DNA of 64,000 bases from assembly GCF_001513965.1 (NCBI RefSeq), contig NZ_KQ948043.1, forward strand, positions 1 to 64,000, in the 5' to 3' direction. A model generated the notes under the pieces. It was not told where the DNA came from. It saw only the letters and a list, made by a program, of their open reading frames with translations, and ran no database searches. The DNA is from Streptomyces cellostaticus (GTDB lineage Bacteria > Actinomycetota > Actinomycetes > Streptomycetales > Streptomycetaceae). The position numbers and the translations under genes were made by a program. Shown here piece by piece: positions 27,184-36,344 of the stretch (position 1 is its first letter; every line of letters starts with the position of its first letter).

Positions 27184-27931
27184 GAGTCAACTCCTACGGA
27201 ATCATGGGGAAACCGGCTGCCTATGCCGGACCCAGCATCTCCGGATGTGATCGCGCGGGACCATCGTGCCACCCGGTCAGGTCGTGGTGGGGATAACCTC
27301 CGGCGCGTTCAGCCGGCGAGGAACGGGCAGGGACGCCCTGGCTGCGGTGTCAGCGTCAGGAGAGCGGAAGTGACGGAGCCTGCAAACGCCGACTCCGACC
27401 CGTCGGACACGCCCTGGTCGTGAGCTGCAGCGCGCGGCGAAGGGGCGCACTGGGGTGTGCCCGCGCACAAGATCGTGCAGCAGCCGACGACCCGGCTCGC
27501 GCTGGCGGGTCGACCCGCACTGTCGACTACGGCGTGGGACGAGCAAGATCCCTGCCTGACCAGACCATGCCGTGCGACCGGTCCCTTGCCGGGCCGCTCG
27601 GAGGAGAGGGCGTCCTGTCAGGGCGGACCCAGCCTGATCATGGTCCAGCCGGTGGGCTGTCGGCCCCATCTGCCGCCGCTGATCGTGCGTTGCCCGGCAC
27701 GTTGGCCTCCGGCTTCTCAGGTGACCTAGCAGGCCGCGTCGACGCCGCCGCCCACCTCGCCCCCTCGGCTCGGCGACGGCGACGAACGCGGTTGTCGTGA
27801 TCATTTACTTGCACACGCTCCGCCTCACCACTCCTCGCGAACGTGTACACGATGCAGCCGTACTGGTCGGGCTCGAAGCGGCCGCTTTCATGCTCGGCGA
27901 TACGTCCGCTCGGTGATGCTGTTGGTGATCT
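27184..27931. other. 748-base stretch without a recognised gene
   Basis: Several frames are open on both strands by virtue of high GC, but none has a ribosome site together with protein-like composition. A plus-strand frame at 27457-27729 (PSLIMVQPVGCRPHLPPLIV) has a natural-looking stretch that might be a fragment. I cannot support a gene here. Confidence 0.4.
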
Positions 27932-28858
27932 TCAGCGTTGGGACCGATGAGGGGGTGGGCTCGGGGGCTGCATCAGCGTCGTGAGCGGGAAGGCCGCGGT
28001 GTCCTCCGGGGGGCGCGACAGGTACAGGGTGGTGTGGAAGTAGCCCTCGGTCTCTCTTCCCCGAGGGTCCTCTCCGGCAGCGGCCACCGCTTCGACGGCG
28101 TATTGCTGCTCCTGCGCGCTGGTGAAGCGACGCTGGGCGAAGCTGTGGTCAGCGGCCTTCTCGGTGACCAGTCCGTGGGATTCCAAGCTTGATGCGATGG
28201 ATTGGTAGGAGCCCGTCCGCAGCACGAACGCGGCGATCCACACCGGGTCGTCGATGGCGTCCAGGAGCGGCTGAAAGGTGCGGGGGGACAGGAAACTCGC
28301 CCCGCCGGTGAGCGTGATCAGGCGGGTGTGGCGCACAGCGCGACGCAAGGCCGGGGAAGGCGCGTCGGTTTCGAGATTCTCGGCGAACGCCTGCTCCAGC
28401 AGGCCGACCGCGACCGCGTAGTCGAGGGCGTGGGCGGCAACGTCGAGTCCGATCACGGGTGCTGCGTCGCGGCGCCGATGGGCCGCGTAATAGGCGCGGT
28501 CCCGTTCGATCAGTTCAGCCGTGCTGAGTGCGTTGGCCTGCGGCGATGTGTAGTGGGCGTACAGGTCGCCCAACGTCAGGTCGTGATTGAGCAGGGCGGC
28601 GTTGATGCCGTAGGAGCAGCAAAGGTCCAGCACCCTTGTCGGGCCGCTCAGTTGGGCGGTCCGGTTGTCGACGAGGCGCCGGAAGACCCCCTGAGCATGA
28701 TGGGGCGTCTGATACTCCAGCGTGCCCAGCACACGGAAGTAGGTTCGCGGGTCCGGCTGATCGTAGAGGTCGTCAAACAGGGTCATGCCCGCAGGTCCGG
28801 GGTCCGGCGTCGACTGCGTGCCGGCGGCCGCAGCGTCAGTGCTCCTCGCCCTGCGCAT
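27932..28858 (-). CDS. SAM-dependent methyltransferase-like protein
   Basis: A 308-residue protein. The Rossmann motif I for S-adenosylmethionine is TRVLDLCCSYGINAALLNHD, preceded by a PRTYFRVLGTLEYQTP segment. Motif-like VIGLDVAAHALDYAVAVGLL would hold the acidic ribose-binding residue. The C-terminal half (RHTRLITLTGGASFLSPRTF, IAAFVLRTGSYQSI) matches class I methyltransferases with an unusual cap domain. Start: ATG 28858, eight bases after AGGGAG; ATG 28864 is too close to it. No neighbours suggest a pathway; a small-molecule or peptide substrate is possible. Confidence 0.78.
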   Translation of the reverse strand: MRRARSTDAAAAGTQSTPDPGPAGMTLFDDLYDQPDPRTYFRVLGTLEYQTPHHAQGVFRRLVDNRTAQLSGPTRVLDLCCSYGINAALLNHDLTLGDLYAHYTSPQANALSTAELIERDRAYYAAHRRRDAAPVIGLDVAAHALDYAVAVGLLEQAFAENLETDAPSPALRRAVRHTRLITLTGGASFLSPRTFQPLLDAIDDPVWIAAFVLRTGSYQSIASSLESHGLVTEKAADHSFAQRRFTSAQEQQYAVEAVAAAGEDPRGRETEGYFHTTLYLSRPPEDTAAFPLTTLMQPPSPPPHRSQR

Positions 28859-28972
28859 CCCCATCGCTCCCTTCGTTCGCCGGACACCTGCCCTGACAGT
28901 TTGTGACTCACAGCTACGAATGAAAACAACCACAGGGGCAAAATCGGCCACGTGTTGCACAACGGACACACG

Positions 28973-29236
28973 CTAGTCGGCCGCGGTCTGCCGGCTGAGG
29001 AGGAGGTGAGGGTTCCGGGTCCGTGGCCATCGCTCGTGCCTCTCCCGCAGCCAGCCGCTGCGCACGCGATGGGTCAGCTCATCCATGGAGAGGCATCCGC
29101 GGGTGGCACTGCGCAGATCGATACGGGCGTTGGCCATGTCGACCTGGACGAACCTGTGCAGCAGGCGGTCGGCGTCATCGCGTCGACGGCGAGCAGAACG
29201 ACGATCACGCGACGCGAGTGAGATGGTCTTCGACAT
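28973..29236 (-). pseudogene. possible tyrosine-recombinase or hypothetical fragment
   Basis: An 87-codon frame ending WLRERHERWPRTRNPHLLLS and RQTAAD before a stop. 'RH.RWP.T.NPHL..S..TA' is familiar from actinomycete site-specific recombinase-like proteins, but the catalytic Arg/His/Tyr region is absent. The first 40 codons are basic and unlike anything I know. It may be the end of a truncated gene. Confidence 0.3.
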
Positions 29237-29348
29237 GCCGGTCCCGTGCCGTCGTATCGGTCAACTCCGTTTCGACGAGATCGTCGAAGCCCACCGGGTC
29301 ATGGAAGCAGGTGAGGCGCTGGGCAAGATGACCGTCATCGTCGACTGA
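29222..29348 (+). pseudogene. C-terminus of a zinc-type quinone oxidoreductase
   Basis: The plus frame ending at TGA 29346-29348 reads MVFDMPVPCRRIGQLRFDEI then VEAHRVMEAGEALGKMTVIV and D. Zinc-containing oxidoreductases of the quinone reductase group finish 'F.F.EI.EAHR.ME.GEA.GK.VV..D', so this is the last 40 codons of such a gene with the rest lost. It overlaps the minus-strand fragment. From 29349 to 29717 I see no further gene. Confidence 0.55.
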
Positions 29349-29717
29349 GACACTCGCCCTCCCTTGCCGAGCCGGCGCGGCGGCCAGCCGTCATGGCCAG
29401 ACCAACCCGCCTGCGTCTTGAAACGCAGACAAGGCGGCAGAGCCCGGTCATGAGGTTCGGGGATTGCCTGACCTGGCCGTGATTCGGCGGGGTATCTGTG
29501 GCCTACGGCCCGCTGCGGGCGGGGTCACGGCCCGCCTGCGCGAAGGCGCCTCGCCGTCCGACTGCTGCGTGGCCGAGCGGGTCTTGAGCCAGCTGATCCA
29601 GACCCACGCTTGCTCCTCCGGCGGGCCCGACCTGGTGGTGCTGCCTGCCGACTCGGCCACTCAACGTACGACGGCCGGCGCCGACGTCTGTCACCCCGGA
29701 CGCCCCGCTGCCATCCT

Positions 29718-32408
29718 ATGCACGTGGCGCACACCTATCAGTGCATCCTCGCGGCGGTCCTCGACCGGGCGGCACCCGTCACGGCCCCCCGATGGCAGGT
29801 CCGAAACGGCGAGTTCTGGTGCGAGGTCACCCCGCCCCGCTACGCACCCCGGGACCAGGGATGGAAGCTGCACGTGTCGGCGACGCCCGCCTCGGCCCCC
29901 CAGGTGCTGGAACGATCGGCAGCCGTGCTCGTGGCGCACGGCTGCGCCTTCAAGTTCGCCGCCGACCCCCGCATCACCGCCGAACTCGTCGCCGTACGGG
30001 CCGACCGGGCGCGATCGGGCAAGTTCCTGACCGCCTACCCCGCCGACGACGAGCGGCTGCGCGTCCTCGCGGAGCAGCTCCACCTGGCCACCCTCGGGCT
30101 CGCGGGCCCGGCGATCCTGTCCGACCGGCGCTACCGCCCGGGCAGCCTCGTGCACTACCGCTACGGCTGCTTCGCCCGGCCCGACGAACTCAACGAAGAG
30201 GGCTTCTACGAGGGCCGGCTCCGGGCACCCGACGGAACCCCGGTGCCCGACCGGCGCAATCCCTGGTTCTCCCCGCCCCCATGGGCCACTGAGCCGTTCC
30301 CGCCGGACGAGCGGGCGCCCGGCGGAGCCGGCGGCGGGACCGATGAGCAGGTGCTCCTCGCCGGCCGGTACGCCGTACAGGAGGCGATCCGCCATTCCAA
30401 CCGCGGCGGCGTCTACCGCGCCCACGACACCCGCACCGGCGCGGACGTCTTCCTCAAGGAGGCCAGACCGCACGTCGCGGCCGACACACAGGGGAAGGAC
30501 GCCAGGGACTGGCTGCGCCACGAGGAGGCGGTCCTGCGCCGGCTTGCACCGCGCGGAATCACCCCGGCCGCGCACGGAATCGTCGAGACCGGCGGACACC
30601 TCTTCCTCGTGGAGGACCTCGTCGACGGCACGAGCCTCCAGCGGTGGGCCCTCGACCCCGTACACACCGCGGGCGAGGGGATCCCGGTCGCCACCGCCCG
30701 GAACCTGGCCCTGGACCTGGCGCGGCTCGTCGGCGAGGTGCACGCCGCCGGCCTCGTGCTCCGGGACCTCAAGCCCGGCAACGTCATGATGACGACAGAC
30801 TCCCGGCCCGTGCTCGTCGACCTGGAGTGCGCGCTCGACCTGGACGAACGAGCCCACCCCGCCGGCACCCAGGGCTTCACCGACCCCGCATACCTCGACG
30901 CCCGCAAGCGGGACGCAAGCGACCCCCCGCCCGCACCGAACCCCCACGTGGACTGCTACAGCCTGGGCACCACCCTGCTGTACGCCCTCACCGGCATCAA
31001 CCCCGTCCTCGCCCCCGACTCACCCGGCGCCCCGCGCCCGGCCGGTGACCGGATCGCCGCGATCGTCACGGCCGCGGCCCCGGCGAGTCCTGCCCTGCAG
31101 GCCCTGGCCGCGCTCGTCCTCGGCCTCACCACCGAACCCGGGCGCCGCTGGACGCCGGCCGAGGCCACCGCGTTCCTGCGCGACGCACCAGCGACGCCGC
31201 CCGTGCCTGTCCCGACGGCGGCCGGGTCCGACGACGTCGAGTGGCTGCTCGGCGACGGACTGGCCTTCCTCGCGGACACCATCCAACCCGGTGACACCCA
31301 CCTGTGGCCCCGGCCGCGCAGCCTCCCCGAGGGCGACCCCTGCAACGTCCAGCTCGGTGCGGCCGGTGTCCTCGCCGTCCTCGACCGGGCAGTGCGGTCC
31401 GGGAGGCAGGCCCTGCGGCCGGTGCTCCGCACCGCCGCCGACTGGCTGGACCGGCGCCTCACCGGGCCGGAACGGGCCCTGCCCGGCCTGTACTTCGGCA
31501 GATCCGGAGCGGCCTGGGCTCTCCACGACGCGGCACGCACGCTCGACGACCCCGCCCTGGCGAGCCGGGCACGGGAGTTCGCGCTGCGCATCCCCCTCGA
31601 CGGGAAGCGGCACGACATCTGTCACGGCCTCGCCGGCGCCGGCCTGGCCCAGCTGCACCTGTGGCGCGCCACCGCCGACGAACGGTTCGCCGAGCGGGCC
31701 GCCTGCTGCGCCGACGGACTGCTGTCGCTGCTGACGGCGGCGCGGAACGCGGGCGACGGAGTCGACTGGCCCGCGGGCGCGGAGCACCGCGACGAGCTCG
31801 CCGGCTCGTCCCTGTACGGCTTCGGCCACGGAGTCGCCGGGAACGCCGCCTTCCTGCTCGCCGCCGGCCGCGACCTGCACCGCCCCGACCTCCTCGACAT
31901 CGCCGCCGGAGGCGGGCACGCCCTGTGCGCCGTAGCCCGGCGGGAGGCCGACGGCACGGCCCGCTGGGCCAAGGGTCCGGGCCGCGCCGAACGCCACGGG
32001 ATGAGCTTCTGGTGCAACGGAACATCCGGCGTCGGCACCTTCCTGATACGCCTGTGGCAGGAGACCGGCGAGCCGCTCTTCCGCGAGTACGCCGAAGGGG
32101 CCGCCTTCGCCGTCCACCGTGACCGGTGGCGGCTCGGACCGGGGAACTGCCACGGGGTCTCCGGGAACGCCCAGTTGCTGCTGGATCTGGCGGAGGCGAC
32201 CGGTGAGGAGCACTATCGGTACTGGGCGGCGCAAGCCGCCACCTGTCTGCTCGTCCGGGCTGCTCGGCGCGACGGCCGGCTGCTGGTCCCGGACGACACC
32301 ATGCGCGAAGTCTGCGCGAGTTACGGCGTCGGGCTGGCCGGGGCACTGGACTTCCTGCTGCGGCTCCGGCACGGCGGCCGACGTTCCTGGATGGTCGACG
32401 ACCGCTGA
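29718..32408 (+). CDS. class IV lanthipeptide synthetase LanL
   Basis: An 896-residue trifunctional enzyme. Residues 1-200 resemble the phospho-Ser/Thr lyase domain (KLHVSATPASAPQVLERSAA, VHYRYGCF). Residues about 215-490 form a Ser/Thr kinase domain with Lys near 244 (VFLKEARPH), LRDLKPGNVMM near 349 and the metal-binding VDLECALD. Residues about 510-896 form a LanC cyclase. Unlike class III LanKC it keeps the zinc ligands: Cys766 in FWCNGTSGVG and Cys811-His812 in GNCHGVSGNA. It should phosphorylate and eliminate Ser/Thr in the precursor, then add Cys thiols to form (methyl)lanthionine. The ATG at 29718 lacks a clear ribosome site. The precursor gene follows after 46 bases. Confidence 0.9.
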   Translation: MHVAHTYQCILAAVLDRAAPVTAPRWQVRNGEFWCEVTPPRYAPRDQGWKLHVSATPASAPQVLERSAAVLVAHGCAFKFAADPRITAELVAVRADRARSGKFLTAYPADDERLRVLAEQLHLATLGLAGPAILSDRRYRPGSLVHYRYGCFARPDELNEEGFYEGRLRAPDGTPVPDRRNPWFSPPPWATEPFPPDERAPGGAGGGTDEQVLLAGRYAVQEAIRHSNRGGVYRAHDTRTGADVFLKEARPHVAADTQGKDARDWLRHEEAVLRRLAPRGITPAAHGIVETGGHLFLVEDLVDGTSLQRWALDPVHTAGEGIPVATARNLALDLARLVGEVHAAGLVLRDLKPGNVMMTTDSRPVLVDLECALDLDERAHPAGTQGFTDPAYLDARKRDASDPPPAPNPHVDCYSLGTTLLYALTGINPVLAPDSPGAPRPAGDRIAAIVTAAAPASPALQALAALVLGLTTEPGRRWTPAEATAFLRDAPATPPVPVPTAAGSDDVEWLLGDGLAFLADTIQPGDTHLWPRPRSLPEGDPCNVQLGAAGVLAVLDRAVRSGRQALRPVLRTAADWLDRRLTGPERALPGLYFGRSGAAWALHDAARTLDDPALASRAREFALRIPLDGKRHDICHGLAGAGLAQLHLWRATADERFAERAACCADGLLSLLTAARNAGDGVDWPAGAEHRDELAGSSLYGFGHGVAGNAAFLLAAGRDLHRPDLLDIAAGGGHALCAVARREADGTARWAKGPGRAERHGMSFWCNGTSGVGTFLIRLWQETGEPLFREYAEGAAFAVHRDRWRLGPGNCHGVSGNAQLLLDLAEATGEEHYRYWAAQAATCLLVRAARRDGRLLVPDDTMREVCASYGVGLAGALDFLLRLRHGGRRSWMVDDR

Positions 32409-32454
32409 CCGGCTGCCCGAGAGCGGGACCCGGCGAGGAGAGAGGAAACGGACG

Positions 32455-32583
32455 ATGGAGGACCAGGTCTTGGCGCTGCAGAAACTCCCGGAGACGGACG
32501 CGGACTTGCTCGAGCCCGCGATGTGCTGCGACACCCTGCGCACGAGTGGTCTCATGCACGAACCGCCGTCCCGGGAAGGCTGA
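32455..32583 (+). CDS. lanthipeptide precursor (LanA)
   Basis: A 42-residue peptide with a strong GAGGAG/AGAGGA site ahead of ATG 32455. The leader MEDQVLALQKLPETDADLLE carries the 'LQ.LPETD' motif typical of class III/IV leaders. The likely core begins near residue 21-24 and contains CCDTLRTSGLMHEPPSREG. It has two adjacent Cys (24, 25), then Thr27, Thr30, Ser31 and Ser39. The Cys precede the dehydratable residues, the reverse of the usual order. Location directly behind the LanL gene makes assignment firm. Cleavage site and ring pattern are inferred. No second precursor, transporter or protease gene is seen nearby. Confidence 0.85.
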   Translation: MEDQVLALQKLPETDADLLEPAMCCDTLRTSGLMHEPPSREG

Positions 32584-32825
32584 TCGGAGATCTCGCGAGC
32601 CGCCCCCGGCCGCATGGGCGGGGGCAACCGTACGCGATCGTGTCGCCCTGGGCCACCGTCCGTCAGCGCGGCCGGTGGACGACCAGCGCCCGCCTCTCCT
32701 TGGCCAGGTCGCCGATTCTGTCCGATGCCTGGTGCCGGCCGGAGGCGAACGCACGTCCGCCTTCCGACGCGCCTGCCACCAGAGCATGGTCCAGGGTATG
32801 CAACAGGCCCTGCGGAACGTCTACT

Positions 32826-33323
32826 TCAGTCGTTCACGGTGCACGACCTGTCGGGGCGTTGGGCAGTACCGCCGCGCGAGCGGGACTTGGGCGCGGCGTG
32901 CCGGGGACCGCTGGGACGCCTGGCCGGCTCGCTCTGCCCGCCGTCCCGAGTGAGGTGCGCCCGTGCCGAGCAGACCGGCCATGCTCCCGGCCCCTGCCGA
33001 GCGAGCAACGCTTCCGCCACAGTGATCTGCTCGGCCCGGCTCGCCAGATCGGCCCGCGGCGCGTACGCGGTCCCGCGGTACGCCACCCAGGTCGGCTGGG
33101 TGAACTGCAGCCCACCGTAGTTCCCGTTGCCGGTGTTGAGGCTCCAGTTGCCGCCGCTTTCGCAACGGGCGACCCGGTCCCAGGTGGTGCCGGAGGCCGC
33201 ATCGCTGACGCCCGGGCCGAGGAGCGGCAGGACGATGCCGAAGCTGCCGACGGTGAGGGCGATGCAGAGCGACGGCAGCAGCCGTGGGGGTGTGGTGCGG
33301 CGGTGCCGAGGTCGTGCGTTCAT
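32826..33323 (-). CDS. secreted resuscitation-promoting-factor-like hydrolase
   Basis: A 165-residue secreted protein. GAGAGGA precedes ATG 33323. Signal/anchor segment about 15-43 (LPSLCIALTVGSFGIVLPLL). The Rpf/transglycosylase-like domain runs about 46-120: TTWDRVARCESGGNWSLNTG, NGNYGGLQFTQPTWVAYRG and ASRAEQITVAEALLARQGPG, with catalytic Glu55 and the Cys pair that brackets the fold. It should cleave peptidoglycan glycan strands. The basic tail (about 125-165) has no domain. It converges on the lanthipeptide precursor; the 240 bases between them hold no other gene. Confidence 0.87.
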   Translation of the reverse strand: MNARPRHRRTTPPRLLPSLCIALTVGSFGIVLPLLGPGVSDAASGTTWDRVARCESGGNWSLNTGNGNYGGLQFTQPTWVAYRGTAYAPRADLASRAEQITVAEALLARQGPGAWPVCSARAHLTRDGGQSEPARRPSGPRHAAPKSRSRGGTAQRPDRSCTVND

Positions 33324-33941
33324 GGGCCTTCCTCTCCACTGCGGTTCCCGCCCACCTGTGGTCCCGGCGGGCTGTAGGCAGTACGGCAGTGCCGCCCGGC
33401 CGCTCACAAGGCGCCAAGGAGTTCACGGATCGTCGTGCGCCGCTCCGCGCCACCGTCCGATGTGATGACGACCCGTCAGCTCGATTGGGGTACGGGCGCA
33501 CAAGTGGGCATGGGTGCACCGAAGTCGAGTCGAACGGCTCTGGGCGGCACTGACCCGCCGTAAGCAGGCCCCAGGGGTGGCGCACGCCTACGGCGGAGGT
33601 GGGGGAGTGCTCCGCTCGGGTGCGGCGGCCGGGATAGCACCGCCGCAGTACCGGGCACTGCGGCGAACGGGCCGGGAGGCGCACACGATCACCGGCCGCG
33701 CGATGATCCGCGTCTTGGGCAACGCAAGGAGATGGATCTGGCTGGCCTGCGCGGCGAGGGATGCCGACGTGCTGCCGACAGGTGCGTGAACGGAGGGCCG
33801 CCCCCCCCGAACAGAGCAATTCCTTCGCGCGATGGATATGAATCCGGCATATTCTCGACATGGATCACGAAATGTCACTAAAGGGTCACAAAAAGTGATG
33901 AAAGTGTCTTCCGTGTCGATCCCTGAACCCCTGGAGCCCAC
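33324..33941. other. long upstream region of the lectin gene
   Basis: 618 bases between divergent genes without a convincing reading frame. The last 120 bases are markedly AT-richer (for example AATGTCACTAAAGGGTCAC) than the surroundings and probably carry the promoter of the lectin gene; CTGGAG lies eight bases before its ATG. Confidence 0.5.
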
Positions 33942-36035
33942 ATGGCCACATTCGCCCCTGCGCCCACAGTCATACCGGAGGCACTCGCCCCCGTGACCGA
34001 AGCCGGCTTCCCGATCATCGAATCGTTCAAGGACGGCCACGTCACCCATCCGCACTGGAAGCTCCGCGGCAAGGCAATACTCACCGAGGGACCCAACGGC
34101 GCTCTGCAGTTGACGTCCGACTCGGGCGATCAGGCCGGCACGGCCTATCTCAACCAGCCGTTCAGCTCCAAGCTCGGCGTCAGCATCGAGTTCGACTACG
34201 CCTGCTACGGCGACAGCGACAACTTCGGCGACGGATTCTCCTTCTATCTGATCGACGGAAAAGAAACAACGGAGGCCGGGGCCTACGGAGCCGCACTCGG
34301 CTACTCCTCCATGCGTGTCAGCCACGCCAACGTGGTGCCGGGCGTCACCGCCGGATACGTCGGCATCGGCTTCGACAACTACGGCAACTACGCTTCCGAC
34401 CTGGCCGGACCCAACGGACCGGGACGGCGGCCCCGCACCCTCGGGGTGCGCGGCTCCGGCAGTGGAAGGGACGGGTTCCGCTGGCTGCGAGGCGAAGAGG
34501 TCCCCGGCGGATTCCAGGCCACCTGGGAGAAGCACGCCCACGTACAGATCAACATCATCAACGGACTGCTGACGGTGCGCCACTTCACCGACTCCGACCG
34601 TGGTGGCACCACCCTCATCAAGGACTTCGACCTCGCCAACGCCCCCGGCCAAGTCATCATGCCCGACACCTTCAAGCTGGGCCTCGCTGCCAGCACGGGC
34701 GCCGCCAGGGCAACCCACCTGATCCGGAACCTCCATGTGGCACTGCCCGCCGAGATGCCTCTGGAGATGGCGGGCGACCCTCCACAGGTCGAGGCGGGCC
34801 GCCAACTCACCTACACCGTCAAGGTGCGCAACGATGGGCCGAACGCCGTCCCCGACGCGGAGGTCCTCGGCACCATCCCCACGGAGCTGTCCGACCGCAC
34901 GCTGCACTGTGAACCGCGCGGCGGCGCCACCGCGGGCGAGGGCTCCACCAACAACGGGCTGCACCAGCCCCTGGACCTCCCTGTGGGCAGCAGCGCCGTG
35001 ATCACCTTGGCCGGCACCGTCGACTCCGACGCCGGAGGCAGCACCCTCAGCTGCACCACCCAGATCAAGTCCCGAACCCGGGCGAACACTGCCGCGAAGC
35101 AGTCCGACACCGTCAACACCGAGGTGAAGGCCAGACGCCTCGTCCCGGTCTGCGGCCAGGTCCCGGCCAGTCAGGAGACGGGCACCTGGCAGCAAGGCGG
35201 CGACTCAGGCATCGTCTTCGTCAACGTAGACACCAGGCATGCCGGCTTCAAGGAGACACCGATCTACGTCGCCGCCATGGCGGGCAAGCAGTATGTGGCG
35301 AACCTCGGCGCTCCCGGGATCTACGACAGGCACCCCGACGGCTTCAGGGTCGGCCTCCGCCGGAACGACCAGGCGGAACTGGACGTGGCCCAGGCGGAGA
35401 GGAACGGCCTCCGGCTTCACTGGATGGCCTGCCCCCGGAACGCCGCGGGCATCGCCTGCGGCCAGACCGAGCCCGGCGCCTGGCGACAGGGGGAGGACTC
35501 CCGGATCGTCCTGGTCGACGTGGACACCAGCAACGCGGGCTTCACCGAGACGCCCGTTTTCGTCGCCTCCGTCGCGGGCGAGAAGTACACGGCCAACCTC
35601 AGCACCGTCGCCCTGTACAACCAGACCAGCAACGGCTTCACCGCCGCCATCCGCTTGATCAGGCAGAACAATCTCGACCCGCAGACGGCGCAGGACAACG
35701 GCTTCCGCCTGAACTGGATCGCCTGTGCGCGCAACGCCGAAGGGATCGTCTGCGGCCAGAGCACCATCGGCACATGGCGGCAGGGGGACGACACGGGCAT
35801 CCTCTTCACCGACACGAACACCAGCGGGGCGTACCTGCCGGACAGCCCGGCGTTCGTCACGTGCCCCGTGGGCAACTCCAAGGTCGCCGAGTTGTGCAAC
35901 CCGGGCATCTACGGAGGCGGGCGACGCGGCTTCACCGCCGGGGTCCGGCGCAGCGACAAGGCCGACCTGCCCCCGGAGTTCGCCAAGGAGAACAACATCG
36001 CCGTGAACTGGATCGCCTGCCCACCACGCACGTGA
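33942..36035 (+). CDS. multi-domain lectin-like protein
   Basis: A 697-residue protein. Residues about 25-265 form an L-type (legume-like) lectin domain: DQAGTAYLNQPFSSKLGVSI, FDYACYGDSDNFGDGFSFYL and GYVGIGFDNYGNYASD, with metal/sugar-site Asp and Asn residues. Residues about 270-395 resemble a DUF11/CARDB-like beta domain (YTVKVRNDGPNAVPDAEVLG). Three repeats of about 100 residues follow, at 403, 503 and 602. Each starts CGQ..xGTWxQGxD and contains a D(T/V)(D/N)T, FxETPxxV and FxxGxRR-type pattern like H-type lectins, ending WIACPxN. No signal peptide is visible, so export would need another route. Function unknown: glycan binding is inferred. Confidence 0.8.
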   Translation: MATFAPAPTVIPEALAPVTEAGFPIIESFKDGHVTHPHWKLRGKAILTEGPNGALQLTSDSGDQAGTAYLNQPFSSKLGVSIEFDYACYGDSDNFGDGFSFYLIDGKETTEAGAYGAALGYSSMRVSHANVVPGVTAGYVGIGFDNYGNYASDLAGPNGPGRRPRTLGVRGSGSGRDGFRWLRGEEVPGGFQATWEKHAHVQINIINGLLTVRHFTDSDRGGTTLIKDFDLANAPGQVIMPDTFKLGLAASTGAARATHLIRNLHVALPAEMPLEMAGDPPQVEAGRQLTYTVKVRNDGPNAVPDAEVLGTIPTELSDRTLHCEPRGGATAGEGSTNNGLHQPLDLPVGSSAVITLAGTVDSDAGGSTLSCTTQIKSRTRANTAAKQSDTVNTEVKARRLVPVCGQVPASQETGTWQQGGDSGIVFVNVDTRHAGFKETPIYVAAMAGKQYVANLGAPGIYDRHPDGFRVGLRRNDQAELDVAQAERNGLRLHWMACPRNAAGIACGQTEPGAWRQGEDSRIVLVDVDTSNAGFTETPVFVASVAGEKYTANLSTVALYNQTSNGFTAAIRLIRQNNLDPQTAQDNGFRLNWIACARNAEGIVCGQSTIGTWRQGDDTGILFTDTNTSGAYLPDSPAFVTCPVGNSKVAELCNPGIYGGGRRGFTAGVRRSDKADLPPEFAKENNIAVNWIACPPRT

Positions 36036-36344
36036 ACGGCGCCACCGGCTGCTGACTCACCTGGCCCCGGCCGCTCACACAGCTGCGGTCCGCACGACAT
36101 GTGCGAGCCGCGGCTGCTGCGCTGCGATGCACACATGGTCCATGCCCTACGAGTCGCCCCCGATCACGACTGCTCGAAGAGCTAGGGGACCTCCACTCGC
36201 CGCCACGGGCCCGGGCCCGAGTAAATCCAGTACGAGGGCCAGGGCCCGGCACGCCGACAGCGCGCACGTACAGCGACATCAGCCGCTCCGCGGCGGGCGC
36301 GATGCCCGCCCTTCGGGCGGACCGCGGGAGTGTGACGACAGGAC

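Noticed and set aside
27277..27804. Open frames on both strands between the serine hydrolase and the methyltransferase
   Set aside because: Neither strand shows a ribosome site, coherent domain or believable composition over its length; left as gene-free.
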